DNA of 64,000 nt from Niabella yanshanensis. GTDB taxonomy: Bacteria > Bacteroidota > Bacteroidia > Chitinophagales > Chitinophagaceae. Where the stretch lies: positions 1,426,001 through 1,490,000 of the forward strand of contig NZ_CP139960.1 of NCBI RefSeq assembly GCF_034424215.1, in the 5' to 3' direction. This document shows, piece by piece, positions 1-9,525 of the stretch. A program made the position numbers and the translations under genes. The notes under the pieces are model-generated. The model was given only the letters and a program-made list of their open reading frames with translations, had not been told where the DNA came from and did no database searches. Position 1 is the first letter of the stretch. Each line of letters starts with the position of its first letter.

Positions 1-2063
1 AAAACCGACTCCATGGGGTGATCGGTATCGGTATCAAAAACCAGATGGATTTTCTTAATTGATTGAGGCTCTTCCCAGGATAATTGCAAAGCGGGTTCCG
101 GGTCTGCGATATCCGCTACCCAGGCGTTGGGCTGTATGGTAGGGCGATTGACCCCATTCCTGATATTGCCGGTATTAAAAGAAATAACCGTATCCAGCTG
201 TAATGCCAGGTTATGCCCTTCGGGGCGTCTCTGCGGGCACCAGAATTCGAAACTATCTACCGCCGACCCTGCAGGCGCTTCCTGCTTCCCGTGATTGGAG
301 ACGGCTTTATTGGTTCCATTAAATACTGATACCATCCCGGTAATACGTTGTGTAGAATAAGCCAGTTGCAGCTGCTCATTGGCCTGAAAACAAATAAAGA
401 CATACTGATCCTTATCGATAATGGTATCAAAATCAAGCTCCATATAATGAGCGCCCTGATCTACACCAATTTCAAGCTCCTTTAATGTCAGGTCGGGAGT
501 AAAAGATCCATACCGGCTACTGATCCTTAATGCTGCTTTTAACACGGTTCTTTCAAAAGCATGCACCAATAAATTGGAAACGGGCACTTTGCCGGCCTGT
601 ACAGGCAACATTTGCGCTGCAGATACCGACAAGGTTTTAAGCTGGTATCCTTCTTCATTGAAACCTACAAATTGCAAATCTGAACTGGCCCTTATATCAC
701 TGTGCTGCACCAGGTCATCAGCATCATCCAGGAGTAATCCCGGAATAAATTGTCCTGTGCGAATCAGTTGCATTTGCAATTCCGGCAGAAGACTGTCATT
801 AAATAAAGCCGCTGGCATTTTATGATATCTTAGACACAGCGCTGCTGCTACCGCAACAGCCTGCGCCGCATAACCACAGGTGGCCATTACTCTGGTAGCT
901 CCGAAAGCTACATGACTTACACTAATAATACGGCCCGCCAGGAACAGGTTTTTAATATTACGGCTATACAAACAACGATAGGGTATTTGAAAAACACCTT
1001 TGCTGTGCCATTGATTACAGGGCGACCGGTTGCTGAATACGCCATCAGCAGGGTGCAGGTCGATGGACCACCCTCCATATGCTACTGCATCTTCATGTAC
1101 CCTCTGTTCTATCAGATCCATTTGAGACAATATATAATCTCCTTCAAACCTGCGACTCTCGCGTTTGCCCGGGATCATACCTACCCACTCCAGCGTATAG
1201 TTCGCCGCTTCCGGAAAATTGCCGGAATTTTTAATATAATCCCAAACCCCGTAGATCACTTTCCATAACTCCCATTTTATTTTTTCGGTATCATGAACGG
1301 TATCCAAACGTCCACCATATTCTACCCACCACAACTTACATCCATGCTCACGTGCATTGAAACTTTTATAGCGTGGCACATTAGCCTGTACATCCATCGC
1401 AAAAGAAGGCGCGGAAAAATGCACGGGCTTGCCGGTATCCTTGGTATAAAAATATAAAGAGTGTCCAAGCAGTTCTCCATAACTTAAGTCCGGCGCCATA
1501 GGCTCGTTAAATTCTTCCCGACTCTCCGCTCCCATCCTAAAAGCAGCTCCTGCCAGGAAGCCCAGTATACCGTCCCCGGAAGCATCACAAAACAAAGGTG
1601 CGCCGATCAAATATTCGGTTGAATTCTGACTACAAAAAGCCTTAACACTTTCAATTTTATCATCACTCACTTTTACCACTTCATATACAGCAGTGTTGAG
1701 CAGCAACTGAATATTGGCCTCCTGCATCACCTTATCTAAAATGATCATATCGAGTATAACAGGATTTCCCTCCGGGTTTCTATACGTATTCTCAACCAGT
1801 ATTTCATCTATCACACCGCCCTCCCTGCTCCACCGGTTATTATTACCCAGGTGAGAAGTAGCACCTAATATCCACAAACGCACTTCACTAGAGGCATTAC
1901 CACCTAACACCGGCCGGTCTTGTACCAGTATTACCTGGAGCCCCTGCCTTGCAGCGGTTATTGCCGCGCACACGCCCGACATGCCGCCACCAATGATAGC
2001 CAGATCGGCCCGCTTCTCTTCTGCTTTTAAACTTCTTTTATTTTCTCCCTCTTTACGTATCAT
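1..2063 (-). CDS. FAD-dependent oxidoreductase (FAD_oxidored family), C-terminus cut by window edge
   Basis: Translating the minus strand from the ATG at 2063 gives an open frame of 687 codons that runs off the left edge without a stop. Residues 20-30 hold a Rossmann FAD-binding motif, IIGGGMSG, followed by a redox-protein-like stretch with GGNASSEVRLW. Further on are ASGDG (FAD domain) and, towards the cut end, a beta-sandwich-like region ending in a discoidin-type stretch (LSWEEPQ). Such proteins are common in Bacteroidota polysaccharide loci, but their substrates are mostly unknown. The gene follows the third large paralog by 30 bp and is probably the last or near-last gene of the susC operon. 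Unlike its neighbours it has no visible signal peptide from this start, so it may act in the cytoplasm or have a misjudged N-terminus. Confidence 0.8.
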   Translation of the reverse strand, partial: MIRKEGENKRSLKAEEKRADLAIIGGGMSGVCAAITAARQGLQVILVQDRPVLGGNASSEVRLWILGATSHLGNNNRWSREGGVIDEILVENTYRNPEGNPVILDMIILDKVMQEANIQLLLNTAVYEVVKVSDDKIESVKAFCSQNSTEYLIGAPLFCDASGDGILGFLAGAAFRMGAESREEFNEPMAPDLSYGELLGHSLYFYTKDTGKPVHFSAPSFAMDVQANVPRYKSFNAREHGCKLWWVEYGGRLDTVHDTEKIKWELWKVIYGVWDYIKNSGNFPEAANYTLEWVGMIPGKRESRRFEGDYILSQMDLIEQRVHEDAVAYGGWSIDLHPADGVFSNRSPCNQWHSKGVFQIPYRCLYSRNIKNLFLAGRIISVSHVAFGATRVMATCGYAAQAVAVAAALCLRYHKMPAALFNDSLLPELQMQLIRTGQFIPGLLLDDADDLVQHSDIRASSDLQFVGFNEEGYQLKTLSVSAAQMLPVQAGKVPVSNLLVHAFERTVLKAALRISSRYGSFTPDLTLKELEIGVDQGAHYMELDFDTIIDKDQYVFICFQANEQLQLAYSTQRITGMVSVFNGTNKAVSNHGKQEAPAGSAVDSFEFWCPQRRPEGHNLALQLDTVISFNTGNIRNGVNRPTIQPNAWVADIADPEPALQLSWEEPQSIKKIHLVFDTDTDHPMESV

Positions 2064-2093
2064 TCTATTTTCTTTATGTATTGTATTTATGAT

Positions 2094-4916
2094 TTATCTA
2101 CCTAACTCCGTTTCCTTTGATTGCACCTGTTTTCCATCTTTACCGGTTAACTGCAGGTGAAAACGGATGGGCAAGTCCATCTCCACCGGAACCGTAAATT
2201 CGAATGGATATTCTTTTTTTACCATCTCTTTAGGAGATGCTCCGTTAATACGATATACCAGTTTTGCTGAATTCCATTTAGTATCATCGTCCTGCAGGAA
2301 AACATAGAGCCGGCGTGCATAAGTGCCCATTGTAAATAACAGCGCTTTTGCATTTCCTTCAGCGATCACGGCATAGTCGGTAGTGCTCCCAGCCTTAGCC
2401 CCCAGTAGCTGATCCTGGAAACCTTTGGGAATATCAGCTCCTGGAATCGCTATCGCTGCTATGCCTGATGCAGGCACCATAAGTTGAAAAGAACTATCCT
2501 TTAATGCCTGTACCTGCCCGAGCGGTGACAATAATTTCACGGCTGCCTGTTTGGACAAAGCAACCCTGGATGGATTAACAGTAACCCTGGTAGTAACCGG
2601 TTTTAAGGACTGGTTCATAAAGGCGAGCAGCAACGTATCTCCCTTTTTTGCACTGATATAATTCAAGGCGATATCATCCGTCTTTAAAAGCCGGGAGGGC
2701 ATCCATAACTGAGCTTCCCCTAAAGAAAAAAACAAGCCTTTTGCAGCGCCATAAAATTTGTTTTGGAGATAAGCATATCCTTCAATATACTCGCTGGGGA
2801 AATCGATCTGCCCGTTACTTTTTACAAAAGCATCGGTTACCAGGTAATCCATAAACATAGATGCCATGGGCAGTATATGGTTATAGTGAAATGAGTTCAC
2901 GCTTTGGTCTTTATGCCGGTGGAGGGGAAAGTTTACTTTTTCATATGCTGTTGTTCTTTCGGTATTCATATGATAACCAGGGAAGCTTTCCGAACGCCCG
3001 ACTACAGCAGCTTTGGCAACATTCATCAAAAAGCTGTCTTGGGTATAATACCCGATCCTTAACAACCAGGGCGCGTAATTGGACATAAATATGCCCCTGT
3101 GCCCTGTTGAAGTGCCGGAGGATTCGGATGTAAGCCCCATTTCAGAAAGACGCCAGGCCGGTACTTTTTCTTCAGGATAATACATTTGCCGATGCCCTTT
3201 CGATTTCAGGTACCAATACATGGGAGCTTTACCACCTTTATTCACTGTAACAAGGGTATCAGGGATTCGCGGTCCCATCCAGGTAAATAAAGTGTAATGC
3301 CGCGCGCCATCGTGTGCTGCATCGAGATAACGCTTTTCACCCGTCAACTCATATAATTCCAATAATGCAGACCAGTTATTGGTAAACGTAGGCCAGAAAA
3401 AGTTAGAGCTCACCATGGGATCACCAAATTGCTCCATTTTTTTCTCTACCCTGTCTGCCAGGTATTGATCCGCCAATTCCATGCTTAGCTTCAGGTAAGA
3501 TGAATCGGATGTGAGCCTGAACATAAACATGGCATTGATCCAGTTTCTTCCTTTTTGCTTTTCATCCAGGTTCCGGACACGGGCCCCGCCAAATTCTTTT
3601 TCAGCCATAAGGGGATAAAAAGAATGGGTGCGACCGAGAAGATTATATAGGACCTGTAATTCGGACAAGGGTGCAATGGGTCCTTTTAATTTCCTGGAAG
3701 GTGATTGTATTTTCTGCGTACTATCGAGTGTAAACAAAAATTTTTCCCTTGACAACATAAACTCCATTAAAGGATATGCTCTCGTTTCAAACATATCTTT
3801 ATCATCTCGTATCAAAGCCAGCTCCATTGGATTCAGGCTCGACACATTTTTTACCGCGCCGGGCACATCTGTTGAATAAGCAAAGCCTTTTAAACTGTCG
3901 ATAAACCAGGCGTAATGTGTTTTCGAATAATCAATCAGGTTATCCAATGTTGTATTCATGGATACCGTTGCATTGGTACGATAGTCCCGGAATCCCATTT
4001 TTTCTTTAGCCAGCTGCTCATAAGTATGGGTGATATCAAGAGGCTTTACAATAAGGCTTACAGAAAATGAAAATCGGTTGCCCGCATTCATATGCGAGCC
4101 GGCTCCGCCCATAACGGGAGCAAACACCTGCGGCTGCAGCTTTCCCGCATCATTACACAACGCAATACCAAACTGGCTGTTCTCCAAAAGAGGCAGCGGC
4201 TGAAAAGGCAGGTGCCGGGGATCAGCCATTACACCGATCGAATGATGACCATCGTTTACCAACGTGGTGGGAAGCGTTGCCATGAAAGAGGGAGTCATAT
4301 AAGGCTGTTGCGGGGCTCTTTTCTCAGTCCAGATTAATGGCTGCCATAGTTCTGCCACCTGACCCTTATCCAAAGAAGGCGCGCCGATATAGCCTACGCT
4401 ATAGAAACCGTCTTCTTTTGGCGTTAATACAAAATGGATCTGAATATCACTTCTTGTTTTTTTTATCCATGCTTTAAGCACAAACAACGGGTTTTCCGGG
4501 AATAAGAGTAGCGTTGAATCGAGCGTTACTATTACTTTATTGGCCGTTAAAAAAAAGCTGGTTCCCGAGCGATATATATTGGCTGTCCTGTTCTCATTTT
4601 TACTCCTTAATATCTTATCATCAAATCCATCGCCGGCAACAGCTTCACTCACTTTTTGCTGCACATAGTCCGCGTTGGCAGTATCCGTAGTTTTCCAGGT
4701 AGGCACATTGTAGGAAACTTTGGCTATCCCCGCAGGTTTCAATGCCAGAGCAGGGTCTGCAGAATTAAACAAGACCATGAACCGCGGTAAAAAATCATAG
4801 GCCTGCCCGCCTGATGTAATAGTTACCCGTCCATCCTTTTCTATTGGCGATTGTGCCAATACCGGACCATAAACACAGGTGATCACTGCAAAAAAAAGTA
4901 TAACAACTGGCTTCAT
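2094..4916 (-). CDS. Large secreted putative carbohydrate-active protein (paralog C, 940 aa)
   Basis: The protein starts with a clear signal peptide (hydrophobic residues 3-21, then AQS). The middle third looks all-helical and rich in Trp, Tyr and His, as in (alpha/alpha)6-toroid glycosidases and lyases. The last ~200 residues look like beta-sandwich domains. The stretches YAPWLLR, SESFPGYH, SFHYNHILP and DFPSEYIEG align with equivalent segments in the proteins at 9512-12922 and 12930-15536, so the three are paralogs. I do not recognise a named family or catalytic residues. The position in a SusC/D operon next to a GH97 gene argues for a periplasmic or surface role in glycan breakdown. It lies 11 bp downstream of the GH97 gene. 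Confidence 0.75.
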   Translation of the reverse strand: MKPVVILFFAVITCVYGPVLAQSPIEKDGRVTITSGGQAYDFLPRFMVLFNSADPALALKPAGIAKVSYNVPTWKTTDTANADYVQQKVSEAVAGDGFDDKILRSKNENRTANIYRSGTSFFLTANKVIVTLDSTLLLFPENPLFVLKAWIKKTRSDIQIHFVLTPKEDGFYSVGYIGAPSLDKGQVAELWQPLIWTEKRAPQQPYMTPSFMATLPTTLVNDGHHSIGVMADPRHLPFQPLPLLENSQFGIALCNDAGKLQPQVFAPVMGGAGSHMNAGNRFSFSVSLIVKPLDITHTYEQLAKEKMGFRDYRTNATVSMNTTLDNLIDYSKTHYAWFIDSLKGFAYSTDVPGAVKNVSSLNPMELALIRDDKDMFETRAYPLMEFMLSREKFLFTLDSTQKIQSPSRKLKGPIAPLSELQVLYNLLGRTHSFYPLMAEKEFGGARVRNLDEKQKGRNWINAMFMFRLTSDSSYLKLSMELADQYLADRVEKKMEQFGDPMVSSNFFWPTFTNNWSALLELYELTGEKRYLDAAHDGARHYTLFTWMGPRIPDTLVTVNKGGKAPMYWYLKSKGHRQMYYPEEKVPAWRLSEMGLTSESSGTSTGHRGIFMSNYAPWLLRIGYYTQDSFLMNVAKAAVVGRSESFPGYHMNTERTTAYEKVNFPLHRHKDQSVNSFHYNHILPMASMFMDYLVTDAFVKSNGQIDFPSEYIEGYAYLQNKFYGAAKGLFFSLGEAQLWMPSRLLKTDDIALNYISAKKGDTLLLAFMNQSLKPVTTRVTVNPSRVALSKQAAVKLLSPLGQVQALKDSSFQLMVPASGIAAIAIPGADIPKGFQDQLLGAKAGSTTDYAVIAEGNAKALLFTMGTYARRLYVFLQDDDTKWNSAKLVYRINGASPKEMVKKEYPFEFTVPVEMDLPIRFHLQLTGKDGKQVQSKETELGR

Positions 4917-4927
4917 TGTAAAACAGG

Positions 4928-6973
4928 CTAAGGATTTAAAGATTTACTTTTGATCAAGCTGTCACGACGCGATGACCTGGTTGCAGCATTACCTGTTAGC
5001 CGCAATAACCAACCACCATGGGGTGCCAGCTTCAATGACAAAGATGTTAGATCTGCAGAAGGGATAGCAGCAACACTAAAGCGATTATCCTTGTCGGTTA
5101 TATGAGTAGCTTTATACTTCGACAATTGCTTTATAAAAGAAAGGTCAGGATCAATAACCAGTTCCTTATCCTGCCCATTGATTGCCGCTACGTACCAATC
5201 ATTACCACTTCTCTTTGCAATGACAGCACAGCCACCAATCTGGCTTTGCGAAAGCACAATACTACTATCCCAGGTGGCAGGAAGATCACGGATAAAGGGA
5301 ACGATGGCTTTATACAACGGATCATTTACCAGTTTGACGGGATTTTCAGCTATACATTGAAAAGGTGACTCCAGCAAATACAAAAGTGCCAGCTGATGAG
5401 TCAGGGTTGTAGGTCCCTTATTGCTGAAGAAACCTGGCGTATAGTCAGCCGGTCCCACCATAAACCTTGTAAAAGGCAGGGCTGTATTATGCCACGCGGG
5501 AATAGGCTCATTCATTATATTCAACTCCACCCCCCTCACGCCTTCTCTAGTCATTTCATTAGGAAAAGTCCGGAACTCACCGGTGGACGCATGGCAACCG
5601 TGAAAGTTGACCATCAGATTTTTACGCGCTGCTGCCTTCAGGAAATTAATTTCAAAATCAATAAGCTCCTTTGCTTCACTGTTCATAAAATCTATTTTGA
5701 TGCCCGCCACACCCAGGCGACTTAATGTATCCAGGAAGGCATTCCGGTAAACGGAATCTCTGAGAAATTTTGAATCCTTCCAAACCCACAATTGAATATT
5801 GTTCTTTTTACCATACGCCACCAGATCATTCAATACTTCCCATTTGTTTACCCAGGCCTGTTCCCATCCGTCATCAATTAATGTATAATCATAATGAAGT
5901 TGAGCAGCTGCATCTATGATCTTTTTTTCATTTGCGGGATCCAGGTAATTTTCATCGCGGCTAATCCAGCTCCAGGCGCTCTTTCCCGGTTTGATATAAT
6001 TAGTATTTTTAAATAGCTTTTTATCCGGTGCAGGATTTAAGGCAGCCACGACACACTGGTTGGCTAATCCGTCCAGGTCGGCCGCCCAGCCAATCACCCT
6101 CCAGGGCGTGAAAGATCCGGCCGGACTGTTTACATAAAAACCGGCTTCACCCTCTGTAAAGTCAACCAGGAGACTGTTTTTCCTGGCCCTGAGTCGCATG
6201 CCGCTGTAGTTGTATAATGCAGCCTCCGTTATAAACAGGTATTGCGGGCCAGGTAATTGTACAATCAATGGCTTACCCTGAACCGGACCGGTCGGAGAAA
6301 TTTTATCAAGGCTATCCAAACGGGTTTGTTGCCATAAACCTGCATAGGATTTCAACTTCCAGTTATTGGCACGTTCAAAAAACCAAACGGGGCGGTTACC
6401 TTCCAAAACAAAACTGGTTTGTTCGCCTGTAATATAAAGCTGTCCCTTCGGTAAATGATAACGAAAAGCACAACCGTTGTCAAATACAGCAAACTCAATG
6501 ATTGCTTTCCCCAACCTTACCTGGTATCTTTTGTAGGAGATAGCCCGTTCTCTATAATTATTTTTAAGAAGGTTTAAAGATACCTGCACATCGCCGGTTT
6601 CAATAAGCTCTGGTAAAGCTTTGGGATTTATCAAAGGAAGGCCAGCAATGCTCAGGCCTAAATCAGAATTATGTATCAGCGGCTGAGCATCTTTCAATAC
6701 CGTATAAAAAGCGCCTTGTTCATTTTTAATTACCTGCACTATTAAAGAGCCGGAAGGGCTTTCAAGTGTTAATCGTTGCTCTGTACTGTGGCCGGTAATT
6801 GATGTGGTAAGTATTATAGCAATGCTTAAGACGACGACACGCACCATACGACGGGCATGAAATATACAGGCAGCGTCTAACAAACGCTTGAATTTTATAA
6901 AACTATATATCCAGCCTGCATGTTTCATTGTATACCTGTTGTTTTCCGATGCCGGTACAAAAAAAATTTTCAT
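4928..6973 (-). CDS. Glycoside hydrolase family 97 (alpha-galactosidase-type candidate)
   Basis: The order of segments fits GH97: an N-terminal beta-sandwich (LESPSGSLIVQV), a TIM barrel with DYTLIDDGWE, then GIKIDFMNSE, VNFHGCHASTGEFRTFPNE and TREGVRG, and a C-terminal beta domain. GH97 enzymes cleave alpha-glycosides in the periplasm. The Asp in KIDFM sits where retaining members (BtGH97b type, alpha-galactosidase) carry the nucleophile; inverting SusB-type glucosidases use Glu bases instead, so a retaining mechanism is inferred. The ATG at 6973 overlaps the previous stop (TAATG), which supports coupling, but a normal signal peptide begins only at Met43 (ATG at 6847: MVRVVVLSIAIILTTSITG). 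The true start is therefore open. Confidence 0.9.
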   Translation of the reverse strand: MKIFFVPASENNRYTMKHAGWIYSFIKFKRLLDAACIFHARRMVRVVVLSIAIILTTSITGHSTEQRLTLESPSGSLIVQVIKNEQGAFYTVLKDAQPLIHNSDLGLSIAGLPLINPKALPELIETGDVQVSLNLLKNNYRERAISYKRYQVRLGKAIIEFAVFDNGCAFRYHLPKGQLYITGEQTSFVLEGNRPVWFFERANNWKLKSYAGLWQQTRLDSLDKISPTGPVQGKPLIVQLPGPQYLFITEAALYNYSGMRLRARKNSLLVDFTEGEAGFYVNSPAGSFTPWRVIGWAADLDGLANQCVVAALNPAPDKKLFKNTNYIKPGKSAWSWISRDENYLDPANEKKIIDAAAQLHYDYTLIDDGWEQAWVNKWEVLNDLVAYGKKNNIQLWVWKDSKFLRDSVYRNAFLDTLSRLGVAGIKIDFMNSEAKELIDFEINFLKAAARKNLMVNFHGCHASTGEFRTFPNEMTREGVRGVELNIMNEPIPAWHNTALPFTRFMVGPADYTPGFFSNKGPTTLTHQLALLYLLESPFQCIAENPVKLVNDPLYKAIVPFIRDLPATWDSSIVLSQSQIGGCAVIAKRSGNDWYVAAINGQDKELVIDPDLSFIKQLSKYKATHITDKDNRFSVAAIPSADLTSLSLKLAPHGGWLLRLTGNAATRSSRRDSLIKSKSLNP

Positions 6974-8061
6974 TATAGTTGAAATGTGATGGTACGGGAA
7001 GCAAGGGTTCTTCTGCCATCTGGCCTGAAGTCGAATGCATAGTATAACCGGATCTGCTGTCCTCCTTCAACACTACTTACTCCTATGATTGCCGGGTACC
7101 AGGCTTTTGGTCCGTCTTGCAAGAGCAATTTTGGATTTTCCCAGGTTTCTGCATTGGAGCTTGCAGAAATATATAATTTACCATCCCACCCATGCCATAT
7201 CATTATAAATTTATTCAGGTAGGTATTCCAGTGAACAGAAGGATTAGAGCCAGGATTCATTGTAAGCGGAGATAGCGCGGTTTGTTTGCCTCCCAGGCCA
7301 GGTTCTGAAAACGACCCATTATACCATTTTTTCCAGGACCCTACGTAGCCGTTCTGGTCGGACGAAACAGCCATACAAATAGATGTAACCCCGGTAGCAG
7401 GTGTGTAGTAACAATAGTATTTATTATTTAAGTGATTATAAATTACAGCTCCATCTCCCAGTCCTGACCAGGACGGTGTTGCGGGTTTATCCACCTCATG
7501 TTTTAATATCTGGTAAGGTGCGCCCCAGGATCTTCCACTGTCGCTTGAATAGGCAACTCCAATAGATTTATAAGCATACCACCCTTGGGTAGTTCTGGGA
7601 TACCAGTGCGTTTCCGCATGAAAAAAACCCGCTAAGCGACCGTCATTTAACTGTCTCACCCCAATAAACCACATGCCCCCGTCATTAAAACCATTAGAGG
7701 TGCCGTTATTAGGCTGATTACCTCCAAATACAGGAGTTAAAGGGTTCAACTGACCTAAATGATTTTCTAATAGCGGAGAATTGGCTACCGTTCTGTAATT
7801 GCGGTATCTGGCCCAAAAGCCGTAGTACTGGTTACCCAGTTTGATTAAAGGAATGGCGCCATCGGTATAATACCCGCTATCAGAAGGGGGAAATGTGCTC
7901 TGGGATAAAACGGAACGATCTCCCAATGTAAAACTCCAACCGGCTGTCAAAGATGCCTTCTTCAATCCAGGATTATCTTTTACAGGGCTGTCATATTTAC
8001 TACATGAATTCCAGTAAGAAAGTAGTGGTAAGGCAAATAAAACAAATGAAAATTTAATCAT
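6973..8061 (-). CDS. Beta-propeller lipoprotein, sialidase/GH43-like fold
   Basis: The 362-aa protein begins with a hydrophobic leader and a Cys at residue 20 (SYWNSCSK), consistent with lipidation, though the lipobox is not ideal. Repeated Trp/Tyr-rich strands and an Asp-box-like segment (SSDSGRSW) indicate a sialidase-type or five-bladed propeller. Segments such as WHGWDGKLYISAS and WSGLGDGAV also look like propeller blades. Enzymatic activity is uncertain: the sequence does not show me a full catalytic triad for a named GH family, and it could be a glycan-binding propeller. It is coupled to the GH97 gene by a 1-nt stop/start overlap and sits inside the SusC/D operon. Confidence 0.65.
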   Translation of the reverse strand: MIKFSFVLFALPLLSYWNSCSKYDSPVKDNPGLKKASLTAGWSFTLGDRSVLSQSTFPPSDSGYYTDGAIPLIKLGNQYYGFWARYRNYRTVANSPLLENHLGQLNPLTPVFGGNQPNNGTSNGFNDGGMWFIGVRQLNDGRLAGFFHAETHWYPRTTQGWYAYKSIGVAYSSDSGRSWGAPYQILKHEVDKPATPSWSGLGDGAVIYNHLNNKYYCYYTPATGVTSICMAVSSDQNGYVGSWKKWYNGSFSEPGLGGKQTALSPLTMNPGSNPSVHWNTYLNKFIMIWHGWDGKLYISASSNAETWENPKLLLQDGPKAWYPAIIGVSSVEGGQQIRLYYAFDFRPDGRRTLASRTITFQL

Positions 8062-8100
8062 GTGAAAAATTTTAGGGATGAAGATTTTAAACCCGATATA

Positions 8101-9525
8101 TTATTTAAGCATTGTTCCCCTGATTAAAATGCGTCCCAGGTAAATGACCGATTGATCATATTTTTCCGGGTAAGCTTCAATGTCGGCTCTTTGATCTGGT
8201 GATAATATTTTTAGTTTATCAGATTTTTGTGAAGACACATAAACTTTCACATCGTGTGTCCCCTTCACCAACCTAACGATATCGAACTGCCCGCGATATC
8301 GGTTATTGCAATAAGCATTGAAGCGGTTTAAAGCTGTAGCACTCGCGGCTTCTGCCACTTCAGCCTGATAATAAATAAAACTCCCCTGTTTCTGTCTGGT
8401 TAGCTGCACCGGCTTGCCATCAATGATCCATTCGAGCTGTCCTGCTTCGGGGCCGCCGATATCAAAAACGCCAACCATATCTCCTTTAAAACGGAAGCTA
8501 AATGAAGCGCCAGGCTGAGATGCAGCATAGACTTCACTAAACCACCCTTTGAATTTTTTAAGGTTGGAGTTTAGATCAGTATCAATGGCTTGCCATCCCT
8601 TATTATTCTCAGCAATATGACCGGGTATTACCATGGTAGCCTCATCCCAGTCCGCAGTAATTAAAGGCGCCGGCAATTCCTGTTTCCTTTTCTGTTGCTG
8701 CGACTCCATCTTCAACAGAGAACGTGCTATAGCTGCAGCATAAAGATTACCGCCGGCAATTGTAGGGTGAATGCCATCTTCGGAGAACATCATTTTATCC
8801 GGGTATTGCACTCCCGCGGTTTTCCAAATCAGTTTACCGGCCGCTTCCAGACTTGCTGCTTCCATGCCTAACTGAACAGAGGGAAGCCCATAATAATCCG
8901 CCACACGCTCCAATCCTTTAATATTTGCAGGCAGTTCATTCTTCTGATAAAATACAGTTTGCCCCGTCAAAATTGTATAAAGCAGGCAAACCTCTGTTCC
9001 AGGATGCTGCCTGATCGTTTGACGGATCATTCCTTCTATTCCATCGGGATACGCTCCGTTTACAGCAAACTCAATAAAAATAAGATCGGGATTATATTGC
9101 AATACCTGTTCGCCAATTCTAAAAGCCCCCAGCTCTGTACCCGTACCGGAAACACCTGCGTTGATCCATTTAAAATGGGAACCTGGAAAATGCTGCTTTA
9201 AATAATGAGCGGTCTGTAGCCGGTAACCAAAATTCGCCTGGGTAATACTTCCACCTACAAAAGCCACTACAAGATCCTGTCCTTTTTTAGCTTTTTCGAA
9301 AAAACCGGGGATGCCCAAACGCACCCGGCATTCCATGCTATTTTCGTAATTACCTGGCTGTATCGAAGTAATGCCCGATTCAGGAACATCAAAATAAACC
9401 GGCGAAGCTCCAGCCTGTGAAGCTGCTATCCTGTCCTTATCCATACCCGACTGACACACCACCACAGCCGGCAGTAACAGGCTCATCATTACAAAAACAT
9501 ATAAGCAGAATTTATTCGCTTTCAT
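8101..9525 (-). CDS. SGNH/GDSL hydrolase, probable secreted carbohydrate esterase
   Basis: SGNH blocks are visible in order: VAFVGGSITQ (block I Ser, in a GGSIT variant), NAGVSGTGTE (block II Gly), FIEFAVNGAYPDG (block III Asn) and SEDGIHPT (block V Asp/His). After residue ~230 there is a beta-rich C-terminal region. These hydrolases often remove acetyl or other acyl groups from polysaccharides; the substrate here is unknown. I chose the ATG at 9525 because MKANKFCLYVFVMMSLLLP is a typical signal peptide. The longer frame from 9597 would overlap the upstream gene by 86 bp and bury that leader. With this start the overlap is 14 bp. Confidence 0.82.
   Translation of the reverse strand: MKANKFCLYVFVMMSLLLPAVVVCQSGMDKDRIAASQAGASPVYFDVPESGITSIQPGNYENSMECRVRLGIPGFFEKAKKGQDLVVAFVGGSITQANFGYRLQTAHYLKQHFPGSHFKWINAGVSGTGTELGAFRIGEQVLQYNPDLIFIEFAVNGAYPDGIEGMIRQTIRQHPGTEVCLLYTILTGQTVFYQKNELPANIKGLERVADYYGLPSVQLGMEAASLEAAGKLIWKTAGVQYPDKMMFSEDGIHPTIAGGNLYAAAIARSLLKMESQQQKRKQELPAPLITADWDEATMVIPGHIAENNKGWQAIDTDLNSNLKKFKGWFSEVYAASQPGASFSFRFKGDMVGVFDIGGPEAGQLEWIIDGKPVQLTRQKQGSFIYYQAEVAEAASATALNRFNAYCNNRYRGQFDIVRLVKGTHDVKVYVSSQKSDKLKILSPDQRADIEAYPEKYDQSVIYLGRILIRGTMLK

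Noticed and set aside
912-1268. 118-aa forward frame
   Set aside because: Lies antisense within the FAD-dependent oxidoreductase, has no recognisable domain, and the minus-strand frame is clearly coding.
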